From CAZPWQ01 sp964590495 (GTDB taxonomy: Bacteria; Bacteroidota; Rhodothermia; Balneolales; Balneolaceae), in contig CAZPWQ010000010.1 in the NCBI GenBank assembly GCA_964590495.1, positions 1 through 58,078 on the forward strand: a stretch of DNA of 58,078 nucleotides, in the 5' to 3' direction. The notes under the pieces were generated by a model. The model was not told the DNA's origin and did no database searches. It worked only from the letters and a program-made list of their open reading frames with translations. A program made the position numbers and the translations under genes. This document shows, piece after piece, positions 25,518-34,484 of this stretch. Numbering within the stretch: position 1 is the first letter of the stretch; every line of letters starts with the position of its first letter.

Positions 25518-26951
25518 TTATTCTATCGTGCTCACTTTAATCATATTCGTTCGGCCGCGTTTCGCGACAGGCATCCCCGTAGCTATAATAACCCGCTCTC
25601 CTATACTTACGAGTCCATGTTTCTTTAAATAATCTTCCATCTTTTTTACACTCTTGTCAGTATCAAAAATTTCATCAATCTTAACGGGCTGAACACCCCA
25701 GACTAAACCGAGCTGGCGACGCACCTCGTCGCTTTCTGTAAAAGCTACGATCGGCACCCGCGGCCGAAACTTGGATATCCGGCGTGCAGTACTTCCCGAA
25801 TGAGTAATCGTGCTTATTGCCTTTGCCTCTACATTCTCAGCCAGTACTACACAGGAATAGGCAAGTGATTCAATAACCTGCTTCTCTTTCCATTCCGGTT
25901 TTCGATAGCTGAGACTATTATAAATATGACTGGCATTATGTTCAATGGAACGGCAAATCTTGTCCATCGTCTGCAGGGATTCAATAGGATATGCTCCTGC
26001 GGCGGTTTCACCGGATAACATAACAGCATCGGTACCGTCAAGAACGGCATTTGCCACATCAGAACTTTCTGCCCTGGTTGCCCGGGGATTGTTAATCATG
26101 GAATCCAACATCTGTGTAGCTGTAATTACAGGCTTACCAACCTTTCGACATTTCTCAATGATCTTTTTCTGAATCAGCGGAACCTTTTCACTTGCTATTT
26201 CAATACCGAGATCTCCACGGGCTACCATAATTCCGTTTGATTCCTCTATAATATCATTGATGACTTCGACGGCTTCAGGCTTTTCAATTTTGGCAATAAC
26301 GCCTGCCTGTGATCCCAGCGCACGAACCCTGGAAAGCACATTCTGAATATCATCAGCAGAACGAACAAACGACATAGCGATGTAATCCACATCCTGGGAA
26401 ACAGCAAACTCAAGGTCTTTAATATCCTTCTCCGTTAGTGAAGACATCGATATATCGGCATCAGGCAGATTTACTCCTTTTCGTGATTTCAATGTCCCGC
26501 CAACTACTACTTTGGCAATCAGATCCTTTTCATTTCTTTTTACAATTTTTAATTCAAGTAACCCGTCGTCTATCAGAACTTTATTTCCTTCGTTTGCGTC
26601 AGTTACAAGATTCTTGTAATCGACCGGAATGGTTTCAGAAGTACCTTCCATTTCCTCGGATGTCAGAGTAACGTAATCCCCTTTTTTAATTTCCTGCTCC
26701 CCATTTGTCATTGTGCCGACTCTTATTTTGGGCCCCTGTAAATCAGCCAGTATGGGTAAACTGGCATCGTATCGATCAGCAATTTTACGGATGTTTTTTA
26801 TTAGCTGCCCATGTTCTTCATGGCTTCCGTGGGAAAAGTTAACACGGGCTACATTCATACCGTGTCTGACTAATTTATCAATGTTTTCAATGGAATTACT
26901 GCTTGGACCTAATGTGCAAACTATTTTGGTCCTTCTTTCGCCGATACTCAT
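25518..26951 (-). CDS. pyk: Pyruvate kinase
   Basis: 477 residues. It transfers phosphate from phosphoenolpyruvate to ADP, the last step of glycolysis. Motifs: RRTKIVCTLGPSS at the N-terminus, MNVARVNFSHGSHEEH, LADLQGPKIRVG, DGLLELKI in the B domain, the catalytic-Lys segment VIAKIEKPEAVEVINDI, MVARGDLGIE and ATQMLDSMINNPRATRAE. The C-terminal domain (~355-477) is the regulatory fold, ending in KRGRTNMIKV with the residues that bind sugar-phosphate effectors in many bacteria. Length is typical. It faces away from a 466-bp AT-rich spacer shared with the first GWxTD gene. Confidence 0.97.
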   Translation of the reverse strand: MSIGERRTKIVCTLGPSSNSIENIDKLVRHGMNVARVNFSHGSHEEHGQLIKNIRKIADRYDASLPILADLQGPKIRVGTMTNGEQEIKKGDYVTLTSEEMEGTSETIPVDYKNLVTDANEGNKVLIDDGLLELKIVKRNEKDLIAKVVVGGTLKSRKGVNLPDADISMSSLTEKDIKDLEFAVSQDVDYIAMSFVRSADDIQNVLSRVRALGSQAGVIAKIEKPEAVEVINDIIEESNGIMVARGDLGIEIASEKVPLIQKKIIEKCRKVGKPVITATQMLDSMINNPRATRAESSDVANAVLDGTDAVMLSGETAAGAYPIESLQTMDKICRSIEHNASHIYNSLSYRKPEWKEKQVIESLAYSCVVLAENVEAKAISTITHSGSTARRISKFRPRVPIVAFTESDEVRRQLGLVWGVQPVKIDEIFDTDKSVKKMEDYLKKHGLVSIGERVIIATGMPVAKRGRTNMIKVSTIE

Positions 26952-27417
26952 AAATTATTTTCCTTTTAAATCTGTTTAAATAAAAACGTTTTATCCTGCT
27001 AAATATGTTTTTCCCAGTTCTGAAGTAACAGAACTGTATTAAACCACAGGTGTTAAATGATTTAATTCGTCACTTGTAATCAAATAAAGTTGAAGAGCGT
27101 ATAAATAATTTTATTTAAAACTACCAATGGTTTCGTCATTTTATCAATCAAATAAATTAATAATAACAACCGATAATTTTTACCCTAAAGTATGAAATTA
27201 TCCCTTTAATCGTTATTTGTGATTAACAGATATTTGCTTCCTGCTCTAAACTTACCAAAATACCTGCAAGGTGGTTTTAGTAGGAATAAGAAATATCCGT
27301 TTTACCTGATCAGATGCATTAATTTATAAGCTGATCGTGGAAAATTTATTTTTTCCGAATCATTGAACTGCTTTTTTGGTATATATATATACCAATCATC
27401 ACGAAAGCTTCATTACT
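26952..27417. other. AT-rich divergent spacer between pyk and GWxTD gene 1
   Basis: 466 bp without a gene. It must contain the pyk promoter and that of the GWxTD gene. The only distinct structure is a palindrome at 27376-27395. Composition is noticeably more AT-rich than the flanking genes. Confidence 0.6.
27376..27395. promoter_or_regulatory. 20-bp perfect palindrome before GWxTD gene 1
   Basis: TTGGTATATATATATACCAA is a perfect 20-bp palindrome. It is 22 bp upstream of the preferred start (TTG at 27418) and would also fit a -10 region, so it is a candidate operator or promoter element. The paralogous gene at 39522 has no equivalent site that I can see. Confidence 0.5.
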
Positions 27418-28860
27418 TTGAATTCATGTAAAATTAAATATAAAACCTCCCATCTCATATATGCCACTCTTATAGCGGGATTCATAAGTTTATCCTGCGC
27501 ACGTTCTTTTAATCCTGATATTCAGCGCGGATCTACTTATGAATATCAGGCGGGTTATCCTGAAATTCGACTTTCTACTATCGGTATTCTCAATGAAGAT
27601 AACCAACCTCTGATTAAGCTCACCTCAGATATTGTATTCGGCAGTCTTATATATAAAAAAGAAGACGAACAGTTCAGAGCTGATATTACAGTCGAAATCC
27701 AGGTAAAAGATACCGATGCGAAGCAAGTTGTAAAAACAGAACAGTTTTCATATGAAATAAAGGAAGAAGATAATTCTATAGCCAGTCGCCAAGATGTATT
27801 CACACTGAGAAAAGAAATCCAGACCAAGCCGGGAAATTACGAGATATATTTCACTGTACTGGATCGAAATTCCGGTAAACACAGTACCAGGACATCTCAG
27901 ACACAGATTCCCGACCCCAATAGTGAAATTGCCTCCCTGACCGGAATTCAACTGCTTGGCAAGGAGATTGACAAGAAAAATTCCGAATGGGTACCTGTTA
28001 CAACTTATGATGTTCCGGCTAAAATTGATTCTCTGAAATTTGTCTTGCAGGCTACCAATAATAACGAAAATAACCCTCTGACCCTCAATTCTAAACTGAG
28101 TCGTTTTCTGGCGGATACAACCGCCGCACGTCCCTTGCACTACAATAATATTAGCAAGGGTGATATTCGTAATAAAGGTATAAATTATGGTGAAGAGGAG
28201 ATAGTACAGACAAACCGGCGAACATTAATTGAAGAAGGAAGCGTATTAATCGAATATATATTTCCCCGTCACCGGCATGGAAATTACAGATTTGAAGTGA
28301 CAGCAGAAACAGAGTCGGGAAAAGATGATCTTTTTAAAGCACGTGACTACAGCGTTAAAAGCACCAACTATCCGTCAGTAAAAAATATTCGGGAAATGGC
28401 TCGTCCCCTGGTTTATCTGATGAGTGAAGGGGAATATGAAAACCTGATGTCTATTTCCAATGATGACACACTGAAAAATGAAATTGACAAGTTTTGGCTT
28501 AAGAATGTAGGCAATAAGAGTATTACCCGACATGTCATCAGGCTCTTCTACGAGAGAGTCGAAGAGGCAAACAAGCAGTTTTCCAATTTTAAAGAAGGCT
28601 GGAAGACCGATGCGGGCATGTTGTATATATTGTTCGGACCGCCTTGGTATGTACAACGAAGCCTGGATAAAATGCAATGGTCATATTCTTATAACCGCGG
28701 TGATCCTGAATATAATTATAATTTTCAGCGGACTGTTATGCCATCTGAGTTCTATCCTTTCAATAATTATATTCTCGACCGGAGCCAGCATTACTTTACT
28801 GTTCAATACCAGCAGAAACAGCGGTGGTTAAATGGACATATATTGATAAGGCCTCTTTAA
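27418..28860 (+). CDS. GWxTD domain-containing lipoprotein 1
   Basis: 480 residues from the TTG at 27418; the open frame extends back to a TTG at 27376 inside a palindrome, and no ATG is available. A lipoprotein signal (YATLIAGFISLSCARS, lipobox L-S-C) precedes a beta-rich region (~35-330) with sequences such as STYEYQAGYPEIRLS and GNYRFEVTAETESG, then a C-terminal GWxTD domain containing ANKQFSNFKEGWKTDAGMLY and ILFGPPWYV. The GWxTD family is of unknown function and found in Bacteroidota and relatives. A clear paralogue lies at 39522-40940, and the pair encloses two SusCD systems, so a role in surface assembly or transport is plausible but inferred. Confidence 0.85.
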   Translation: MNSCKIKYKTSHLIYATLIAGFISLSCARSFNPDIQRGSTYEYQAGYPEIRLSTIGILNEDNQPLIKLTSDIVFGSLIYKKEDEQFRADITVEIQVKDTDAKQVVKTEQFSYEIKEEDNSIASRQDVFTLRKEIQTKPGNYEIYFTVLDRNSGKHSTRTSQTQIPDPNSEIASLTGIQLLGKEIDKKNSEWVPVTTYDVPAKIDSLKFVLQATNNNENNPLTLNSKLSRFLADTTAARPLHYNNISKGDIRNKGINYGEEEIVQTNRRTLIEEGSVLIEYIFPRHRHGNYRFEVTAETESGKDDLFKARDYSVKSTNYPSVKNIREMARPLVYLMSEGEYENLMSISNDDTLKNEIDKFWLKNVGNKSITRHVIRLFYERVEEANKQFSNFKEGWKTDAGMLYILFGPPWYVQRSLDKMQWSYSYNRGDPEYNYNFQRTVMPSEFYPFNNYILDRSQHYFTVQYQQKQRWLNGHILIRPL

Positions 28861-29077
28861 TGTTATGTTAACGATAAAATGCCGGATAAAACCTGTGTTG
28901 CATTTGGTTGTTTAATACCTAAGTTAAACCTGACAGGTTTAAGATTGACAGTAATGTGATCATTGGTAGTTAGCCAAAAAATGATCAATCTATCCACTGA
29001 TTGTTGCTTTATAGTAACGCCAGAGATAAAGATGGTTCTGTAGAAGTTTTATAACATCTTAATTCGCCATTAAACAA

Positions 29078-29114
29078 AAAAGGCAGCAATGTATTAACAT
29101 CATTGCTGCCTTTT
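29078..29114. terminator. Bidirectional terminator between GWxTD gene 1 and susD 1
   Basis: AAAAGGCAGCAATG and CATTGCTGCCTTTT form a perfect 14-bp stem with a 9-nt loop, A-run on one side and T-run on the other. It can serve both the plus-strand GWxTD transcript and the minus-strand SusCD transcript. The rest of 28861-29133 shows nothing recognisable. Confidence 0.9.
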
Positions 29115-29133
29115 CTTTTTTTTAATAGTTTGT

Positions 29134-30555
29134 TTAATCGAATTTAGTTCCTCTTGCTCCCAGAACTGCGTTCAGGTTATGCAAAATTGTAACCTGAAAA
29201 CTTCCATCCGGAGGAAGAGGAGTAAAATCATCAAATTCAGAAATAGGCGGCAAATCTGATGGTACTGTTGGCTGTCGGTCAGCGTCGGTGATATTAGGAT
29301 TATTAAGAGCCTCATTCTCAGAAGTCGGCCATCTAATTCCGAGATCGACCATACGGCGTCCTTCTCCCATGAATATCTCCTGTCGCAAGAGATAGAGTAA
29401 CTCAACAGCATCAGCACCGGTATCTGATAGACCGTTGATCATGGTAGAAGTAACAGAAGTGCCGGAAACGGTAGGTACAGTTGTAGCTTCCGTGCGATCC
29501 AGTACCAGTCCGGAACGAAATGGATCATCAGCGCTGGCACGAACTTCATAAGCTGCTTCATTCGGCCGCTGTGTTACTTCATCCGATTCCACACGTTCTT
29601 CCGCCAGTTCGTTAAAGTCACGGGTTGGTCGGTTACTGACTACATCCAGCAGATTATCCAGCTGCTGTTGAGCATCAGTGAGGTTGTTGTCAGATAACTC
29701 AGCCTCAGCCAGAATAAGATAAGCTTCCTCTATCTTAAGCATAGGAATTGGTGACTCTTGGTCGCCCGCCTGGCCATATTTTGGATCCAGGAAGTCAAGG
29801 CGTGGCAAAGGTTGCAGATCATCAAAGCTGGAACGGTCTGCAACAGCATCCTGCAAGGTATTACTTGGCCCATCAACGCCGTCAAATTCAACGGACCTGA
29901 GATAGTCATTGGTCGCATTATTGTCGATTGCAGTCTGAGCCAAATCCCGGGCATTGGCCTTGTCACCAAGATTATAATAGGCACGGGCTTGGCCAATGTA
30001 ATAACCGACCGTTGGTTCTATATCAATGGCATTTTGGAAATCCTGCACCGCAGTCTGAAAATGTTCACTTGGAGCGACGGCTACTGTATCACCATCGGGT
30101 GGAAGTGCTGTAAACAATTCACCGGCCAACACGTTGGCTACACCTTTGTAGAAATGCATTTCAGCTTCCAGGCTCCCACCTGCTGCACCTTCATCTGCAG
30201 CCAGTACCGTTTCCAGACCAAATTCAGCTTGTTCTCGCAAAGTTGCTATAGCATGCTGTGCATCATCGAAATCGTCATCGATATCACGCAGGGTTCCGCT
30301 ATCAACATTCTGGTTAAAGAACGTTTCATTGTTGACATAATTGTCGGTAGTAAGCTCTGCTGTAACAATGAATTCATTATATGTCGTAGCAAGCTGTTCC
30401 TTGAGTCCATTTACCCAGCGTTCTGCCGAGTTGGGTTGACTAAGAGCTTGATCAAGGGTTAAATCCGGATTTTCGACTCCTGTACCATCGACAAGATCAC
30501 ACGCCTCAAACGAAAACGCCAGAAGCAGTGTACATAAAAATATTAGTTTTTTCAT
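29134..30555 (-). CDS. SusD/RagB-family outer-membrane lipoprotein (pair 1)
   Basis: 473 residues with a lipoprotein-type signal (FLCTLLLAFSFEACDL, ending A-C). The mature protein is helical with TPR-like repeats (AIDIEPTVGYYIGQARAYYN, GDKANARDLAQTAIDN) and the C-terminal SusD-type region IPMLKIEEAYLILAEAEL and LRQEIFMGEGRRMVDLGIRW. SusD-like proteins cap a SusC barrel and bind the ligand at the surface. It is unusually acidic, rich in Asp and Glu. It is the second gene of a susC-susD operon, 54 bp after susC 1. The substrate is unknown; no degradative enzymes are nearby. Confidence 0.88.
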   Translation of the reverse strand: MKKLIFLCTLLLAFSFEACDLVDGTGVENPDLTLDQALSQPNSAERWVNGLKEQLATTYNEFIVTAELTTDNYVNNETFFNQNVDSGTLRDIDDDFDDAQHAIATLREQAEFGLETVLAADEGAAGGSLEAEMHFYKGVANVLAGELFTALPPDGDTVAVAPSEHFQTAVQDFQNAIDIEPTVGYYIGQARAYYNLGDKANARDLAQTAIDNNATNDYLRSVEFDGVDGPSNTLQDAVADRSSFDDLQPLPRLDFLDPKYGQAGDQESPIPMLKIEEAYLILAEAELSDNNLTDAQQQLDNLLDVVSNRPTRDFNELAEERVESDEVTQRPNEAAYEVRASADDPFRSGLVLDRTEATTVPTVSGTSVTSTMINGLSDTGADAVELLYLLRQEIFMGEGRRMVDLGIRWPTSENEALNNPNITDADRQPTVPSDLPPISEFDDFTPLPPDGSFQVTILHNLNAVLGARGTKFD

Positions 30556-30609
30556 AATAATTAGATTTTAAAGTCTTTAAATTTCTTCACTTGGCAGTTA
30601 TGCAATTCA

Positions 30610-33444
30610 TTAAAAATCGATTCTTACCTTGCCCAAGAATGTTCTGGGGGGAGATTCGGTACCGAAACCGAAACCACCTACACCCACTGAGGTGTTGCCA
30701 CCCTGAGTACCAATACTGGCACCGGTTATCTCCGGATCGAATGTGGATGCGGCAAAGTTCAAAGGATTTTGTATTGATGCACCAATGCTGATCCGTCTGG
30801 CGTAGCCATCATAAAGTTGTTCGGGAACAGCATAGTCCAAAGAAATAAGACGCACCTTCAGGTATTCGGTTTCCTCAACCCACACACCGGCCAGATCGAA
30901 GAAACTTTCGCTCATCGAGGCCTCGGGAATACGATCATCGGAAAGACCACTAAAGAAGCGAAGTACCTCATCTGTGTTTACTCCCTGGGCGCCTTTCTGG
31001 TAGTCAGTCGAAATCGTCAATGAGAGGTTCTTATAGTTCGCATTTACTCCAAAAGTACCAAAGTAATCAGGAATGGGACTTCCCAGATTGGCATTGGGCT
31101 CTACATCTTCCAGACTTCCGTCTTCAGCAAAAATAGGGTTATTACCTCTGAAATAGCCGATCGACTTTCCTTCATCAACCCAAGAACCAAGAAATGAAAA
31201 GCCACCTACAGCAAATGGTGCAGTCCCACCATTACTGGTTACTTCATTGGTAAGGGTATTAAAAGAAGCATTAAACCGAAGCCCATAATCACTGGATTGA
31301 AGTATCACAAAGTTTGAGCTTACTTCTATACCACTATTTTCGATTTCACCAATATTTCTCAACGCATTGGTAAGGCCGGTTGACCGCGCAAAGGGTGCAT
31401 TAAAAAGAGCGTCTTCAGTAACGGTTTGGAAATAGGTAGCTTCAAAACTGATGCGATCATTGACAAATGCCAGATCTCCTCCTATTTCATAAGTGGTAGA
31501 TTTTTCCGGTTTCAACTCGGGATCACCGGGAGCACCGAATTCGATGGACTGCCCACCGAGGAACGGATCGATGTTTGCCAGCGTCTTATTGGAGAATGGA
31601 GTAGGAAAATTACCGGCCACTCCAAAGTTGGCGCGAAATTTCAGGTTTGAGATAAAGTCAGTTGAAATTGCATTTCGGAAAAAAGGTTCCGAAGAAATAC
31701 TGTAGCTTGCTCCAATTTTGGGATAATACTGAGGTCCTACCTCTTCACCAAATGCGGTATTGCCATCAACCCGGAGTCCTACTTCTACATAGTACCGGTC
31801 TTTATAGCCAAAATTCTCGTTGACATAACCACCCCATTGAGCGACTGTACGCCTGAAGTCTTGGGCTGATACCGAAGCACCACTGTTTATGGTTTTAGAT
31901 CCGTCAGGAACTTCGTTTGCCGTAGCGTTAATTTGGCGATCATCGGTACGGAACAGCTGTCCGCCCAGTGCTGTAATAGAGGAGAAATCCCCAAAATCTT
32001 TCCGATATGTGGTGCTGGCCTCAACAGTTATACCCAGGAAATCACGATCAAAAGTGGTGAGCGAACCTTGGTCAGTGGTACCATCAGGTACAAATCCTCC
32101 GGAAATAAGAAAGCGATTGGTCTGGGCTTCCCGCTGCCGACTGTTTCGGCTGTCAAGTCCTACCAGCGCTTTGGCAGACCAGTCATCCATGAGATCGAAT
32201 TGCAACTGATGAGAAGTCTGGAACCGCTTAACATTTTCGGCAACCTCAACCAATCCCTGCAAATCTGCCACTTCTGTTCTGAGATCTGCAAACTCGGTAT
32301 CTGACAGATCAGAAATATCTCCATGGGTCCCGCCTTCCAGGTTCCCAAAAGTTGAAAAAGAGGTATTGGCGTTATAATCTCTTCCGAACTCATTACTTGT
32401 AAATCCGATAGATCCATTATAATTAACAACCGGATTTATTTGAGCACTAATGGAAGTTCGTAAATTATGGCGAACCTGCTCATTATTCGGCCGGAATCCG
32501 TCATTATCTATCATTGTACCAGAAAAACTGTAGGTTATATCTTCCGTACCACCGCTTCCGGACAATGAATATTCTTGATACATACCGGTTTCGAACAGAA
32601 TATCTGCTGTTTCATCATATTTCAGAAAATCCCGCGTTCCAGAAACCGCACCTACATTAGATCTTAACGTGAAACGTGTAGCTCCCTGAACACCTTTTTG
32701 GGTAAAAATCTGTATCACACCGTTGGCAGCGTCCGATCCGTAGAGAGTGGTAGCCGCACCGCCTTTAAGTACCTCGATACGTTCAATATTCTCAATTGGT
32801 ATATCAGCTATAGCAGAACTCTGTGCACCACCTGTAGCAATGCCGAGTGAAAAACCACTCGTATTATCTACGCGTACTCCATCAACATATATAACTGGAG
32901 TTGTTGAAGTAAGAGCAGAGTTAACTCCACGTCCACGAATCAGGGAAGCCGTTCCGGGTTGTCCCGATGAGAGACGAACCTGGGAATTAGGCAAATTTGC
33001 TTGTAAAACCTGATCCAGTTGATTTGCAGAAACTGCCTGAAGTTGTTTTGCTGAAATGGACTCAACCGTAGTGGAAAGACGTCGTTTCTCAATAGAAGCC
33101 CCACCCTGTCCGGTTACAACAATTTCATCCAGACCGATCAGGTCTTCTCCGAGTTCAAAGTTTAAATCCGTATCACCACTGACATCAACGGTTGTCCTAT
33201 AGGTTCTGAAACCGATATAAGTAGCTCGAAGATTATAAGTACCTTCGGGAATACCGGCAATTCTGTAATTCCCGTCAACGTCGGTTGCAGTTCCTCTTTC
33301 CAATTCTTCAATGAAGATATTGACACCAGGTAGTGTTTCACCCGATTGCGCGTCGGTTACTGTACCTTCTAATACTGATTGGGCAAAACCCGATGCCGTA
33401 ATAAACAGGATACAGATCACCGTAGATAGTGACTTTCTAAGCAT
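30610..33444 (-). CDS. SusC/RagA-family TonB-linked outer-membrane protein (pair 1)
   Basis: 944 residues. A signal peptide (TVICILFITASGFAQ) precedes a CarboxypepD_reg-like domain (~22-100, LEGTVTDAQSGETLPGVNIF), a TonB plug (~115-240, LDEIVVTGQGG then RGRGVNSALTSTTPVIYVDG and RIEVLKGGAATTLYGSDAANG) and a large barrel ending in GKVRIDF. SusC proteins form a TonB-driven pedal-bin transporter with a SusD lid. ATG at 33444 begins the operon; upstream is a 399-bp AT-rich divergent spacer. Confidence 0.95.
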   Translation of the reverse strand: MLRKSLSTVICILFITASGFAQSVLEGTVTDAQSGETLPGVNIFIEELERGTATDVDGNYRIAGIPEGTYNLRATYIGFRTYRTTVDVSGDTDLNFELGEDLIGLDEIVVTGQGGASIEKRRLSTTVESISAKQLQAVSANQLDQVLQANLPNSQVRLSSGQPGTASLIRGRGVNSALTSTTPVIYVDGVRVDNTSGFSLGIATGGAQSSAIADIPIENIERIEVLKGGAATTLYGSDAANGVIQIFTQKGVQGATRFTLRSNVGAVSGTRDFLKYDETADILFETGMYQEYSLSGSGGTEDITYSFSGTMIDNDGFRPNNEQVRHNLRTSISAQINPVVNYNGSIGFTSNEFGRDYNANTSFSTFGNLEGGTHGDISDLSDTEFADLRTEVADLQGLVEVAENVKRFQTSHQLQFDLMDDWSAKALVGLDSRNSRQREAQTNRFLISGGFVPDGTTDQGSLTTFDRDFLGITVEASTTYRKDFGDFSSITALGGQLFRTDDRQINATANEVPDGSKTINSGASVSAQDFRRTVAQWGGYVNENFGYKDRYYVEVGLRVDGNTAFGEEVGPQYYPKIGASYSISSEPFFRNAISTDFISNLKFRANFGVAGNFPTPFSNKTLANIDPFLGGQSIEFGAPGDPELKPEKSTTYEIGGDLAFVNDRISFEATYFQTVTEDALFNAPFARSTGLTNALRNIGEIENSGIEVSSNFVILQSSDYGLRFNASFNTLTNEVTSNGGTAPFAVGGFSFLGSWVDEGKSIGYFRGNNPIFAEDGSLEDVEPNANLGSPIPDYFGTFGVNANYKNLSLTISTDYQKGAQGVNTDEVLRFFSGLSDDRIPEASMSESFFDLAGVWVEETEYLKVRLISLDYAVPEQLYDGYARRISIGASIQNPLNFAASTFDPEITGASIGTQGGNTSVGVGGFGFGTESPPRTFLGKVRIDF

Positions 33445-33843
33445 AGATAACCTCGTTTTGTTTTATTTGTAAAAGAAGCAGTATAAAATATTTATAAATA
33501 CCGCAACTATTTATTCCATATATCCCTCTCCATTATAAATAACTAACCTCAATAGCTATTTATAGCCGGAAAGAAATCGTATGTATTTTAACCTATTTTT
33601 ATGGTCAAATCAAACCAAAATCATGGATTAATTAAATTTTATAAAAAATAAAGGACAGGCTGGTACAGATATATATTGTCTGAAGGGATTTCAAAAGAAG
33701 CTGATATAATAGCTGTAATATTTGACAAGCTATTTAATTTGTGGTTTTCCCTCCAATCTGGAAAACCGCATGTTTTTCACAAACAAACTGGACTAATGAA
33801 TAGAATAAAGTTAATTCTAATCGTAAGGCTACTAAAAATAACT
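33445..33843. other. Divergent spacer between susC 1 and broken lipoprotein gene
   Basis: 399 bp, AT-rich. It should hold the susC 1 promoter. TAAATAACTAACC and AATAGCTATTTA around 33536-33562 form a loose inverted repeat that could be an operator. No convincing gene: an open frame at 33676 is merely the upstream extension of the lipoprotein ORF. Confidence 0.5.
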
Positions 33844-34405
33844 ATGAACTATTCCTATTCAATATTTTCGTTACTAGTCTTATCAGTTACGCTCTTACTC
33901 GGATCCTGTTCTAGTGAAACAGGAATATCTGACACAAATCAAGAAACCTCTCAATTATCTCCTGTTGAGACATCACACAATGATTGGTGCTGTTTATAAT
34001 GCTTATATGCCAACAGATGGTGGATATGTACAAGTAGATAAAACAGAAGTCTGTTAGAATTCTTGGAAAGAATTTAGAATTGAATGGTCGGGCTCAGGAA
34101 GTCCTTCTAACTTTGCCTGGTATATTTCCGATGATTCTCAATCAGATAGTGATAAACTATATAGCACTAACAAAGACATACTTCTAGGAGGGGATGGAGC
34201 TGCTGAATTTATGGGAGAACCTATCGACGAATTCTTCTTATTGGCAGGTGCTAACGATGGATCAGGAACACCATCGTCTCAATACGGTAATCTAATAGAA
34301 ATAGTTGATTGCTCTGAACCTTATGAAAATCCATGTCCAGATGGCTATTATTATAATAATGCAGATAGAAAATGTTATAAAGACGGTGGCATCGGTGTAG
34401 ATTAA
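33844..34405 (+). pseudogene. Broken secreted lipoprotein gene (frameshift plus stop)
   Basis: It begins with a good lipoprotein signal, MNYSYSIFSLLVLSVTLLLG then SCSS (lipobox L-G-S-C). Frame 1 ends at TAA 33997-33999, but frame 2 carries on coherently from about 33980 (MIGAVYNAYMPTDGGYVQVD) to an in-frame TAG at 34055-34057, then continues open to 34405 (NSWKEFRIEWSGSGSPSNFA ... PCPDGYYYNNADRKCYKDGG). So one shift and one nonsense codon interrupt what looks like a single ~187-residue protein with a Cys-rich C-terminus. I do not recognise the family. It sits between two SusCD operons. Alternatives: two real short genes, or assembly error. Confidence 0.7.
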
Positions 34406-34441
34406 ACTGGTCGAAATGAATATCTTCCTGATATAGAATTA

Positions 34442-34472
34442 AAAAAAGCCGCCCGAAACGGGCGGCTTTTTT
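34442..34472. terminator. Bidirectional terminator between broken gene and susD 2
   Basis: AAAAAAGCCGCCCG and CGGGCGGCTTTTTT make a perfect 14-bp stem with loop AAA. It is the strongest terminator in the window and serves both strands, ending 12 bp beyond the susD 2 stop. Confidence 0.95.
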
Positions 34473-34484
34473 AGGTAGTTCTAT

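Noticed and set aside
29758..30462. A 234-residue plus-strand open frame opposite susD 1
   Set aside because: It is antisense to a well-supported SusD gene and lacks a plausible start and protein pattern; it is a shadow of that gene's codon bias.
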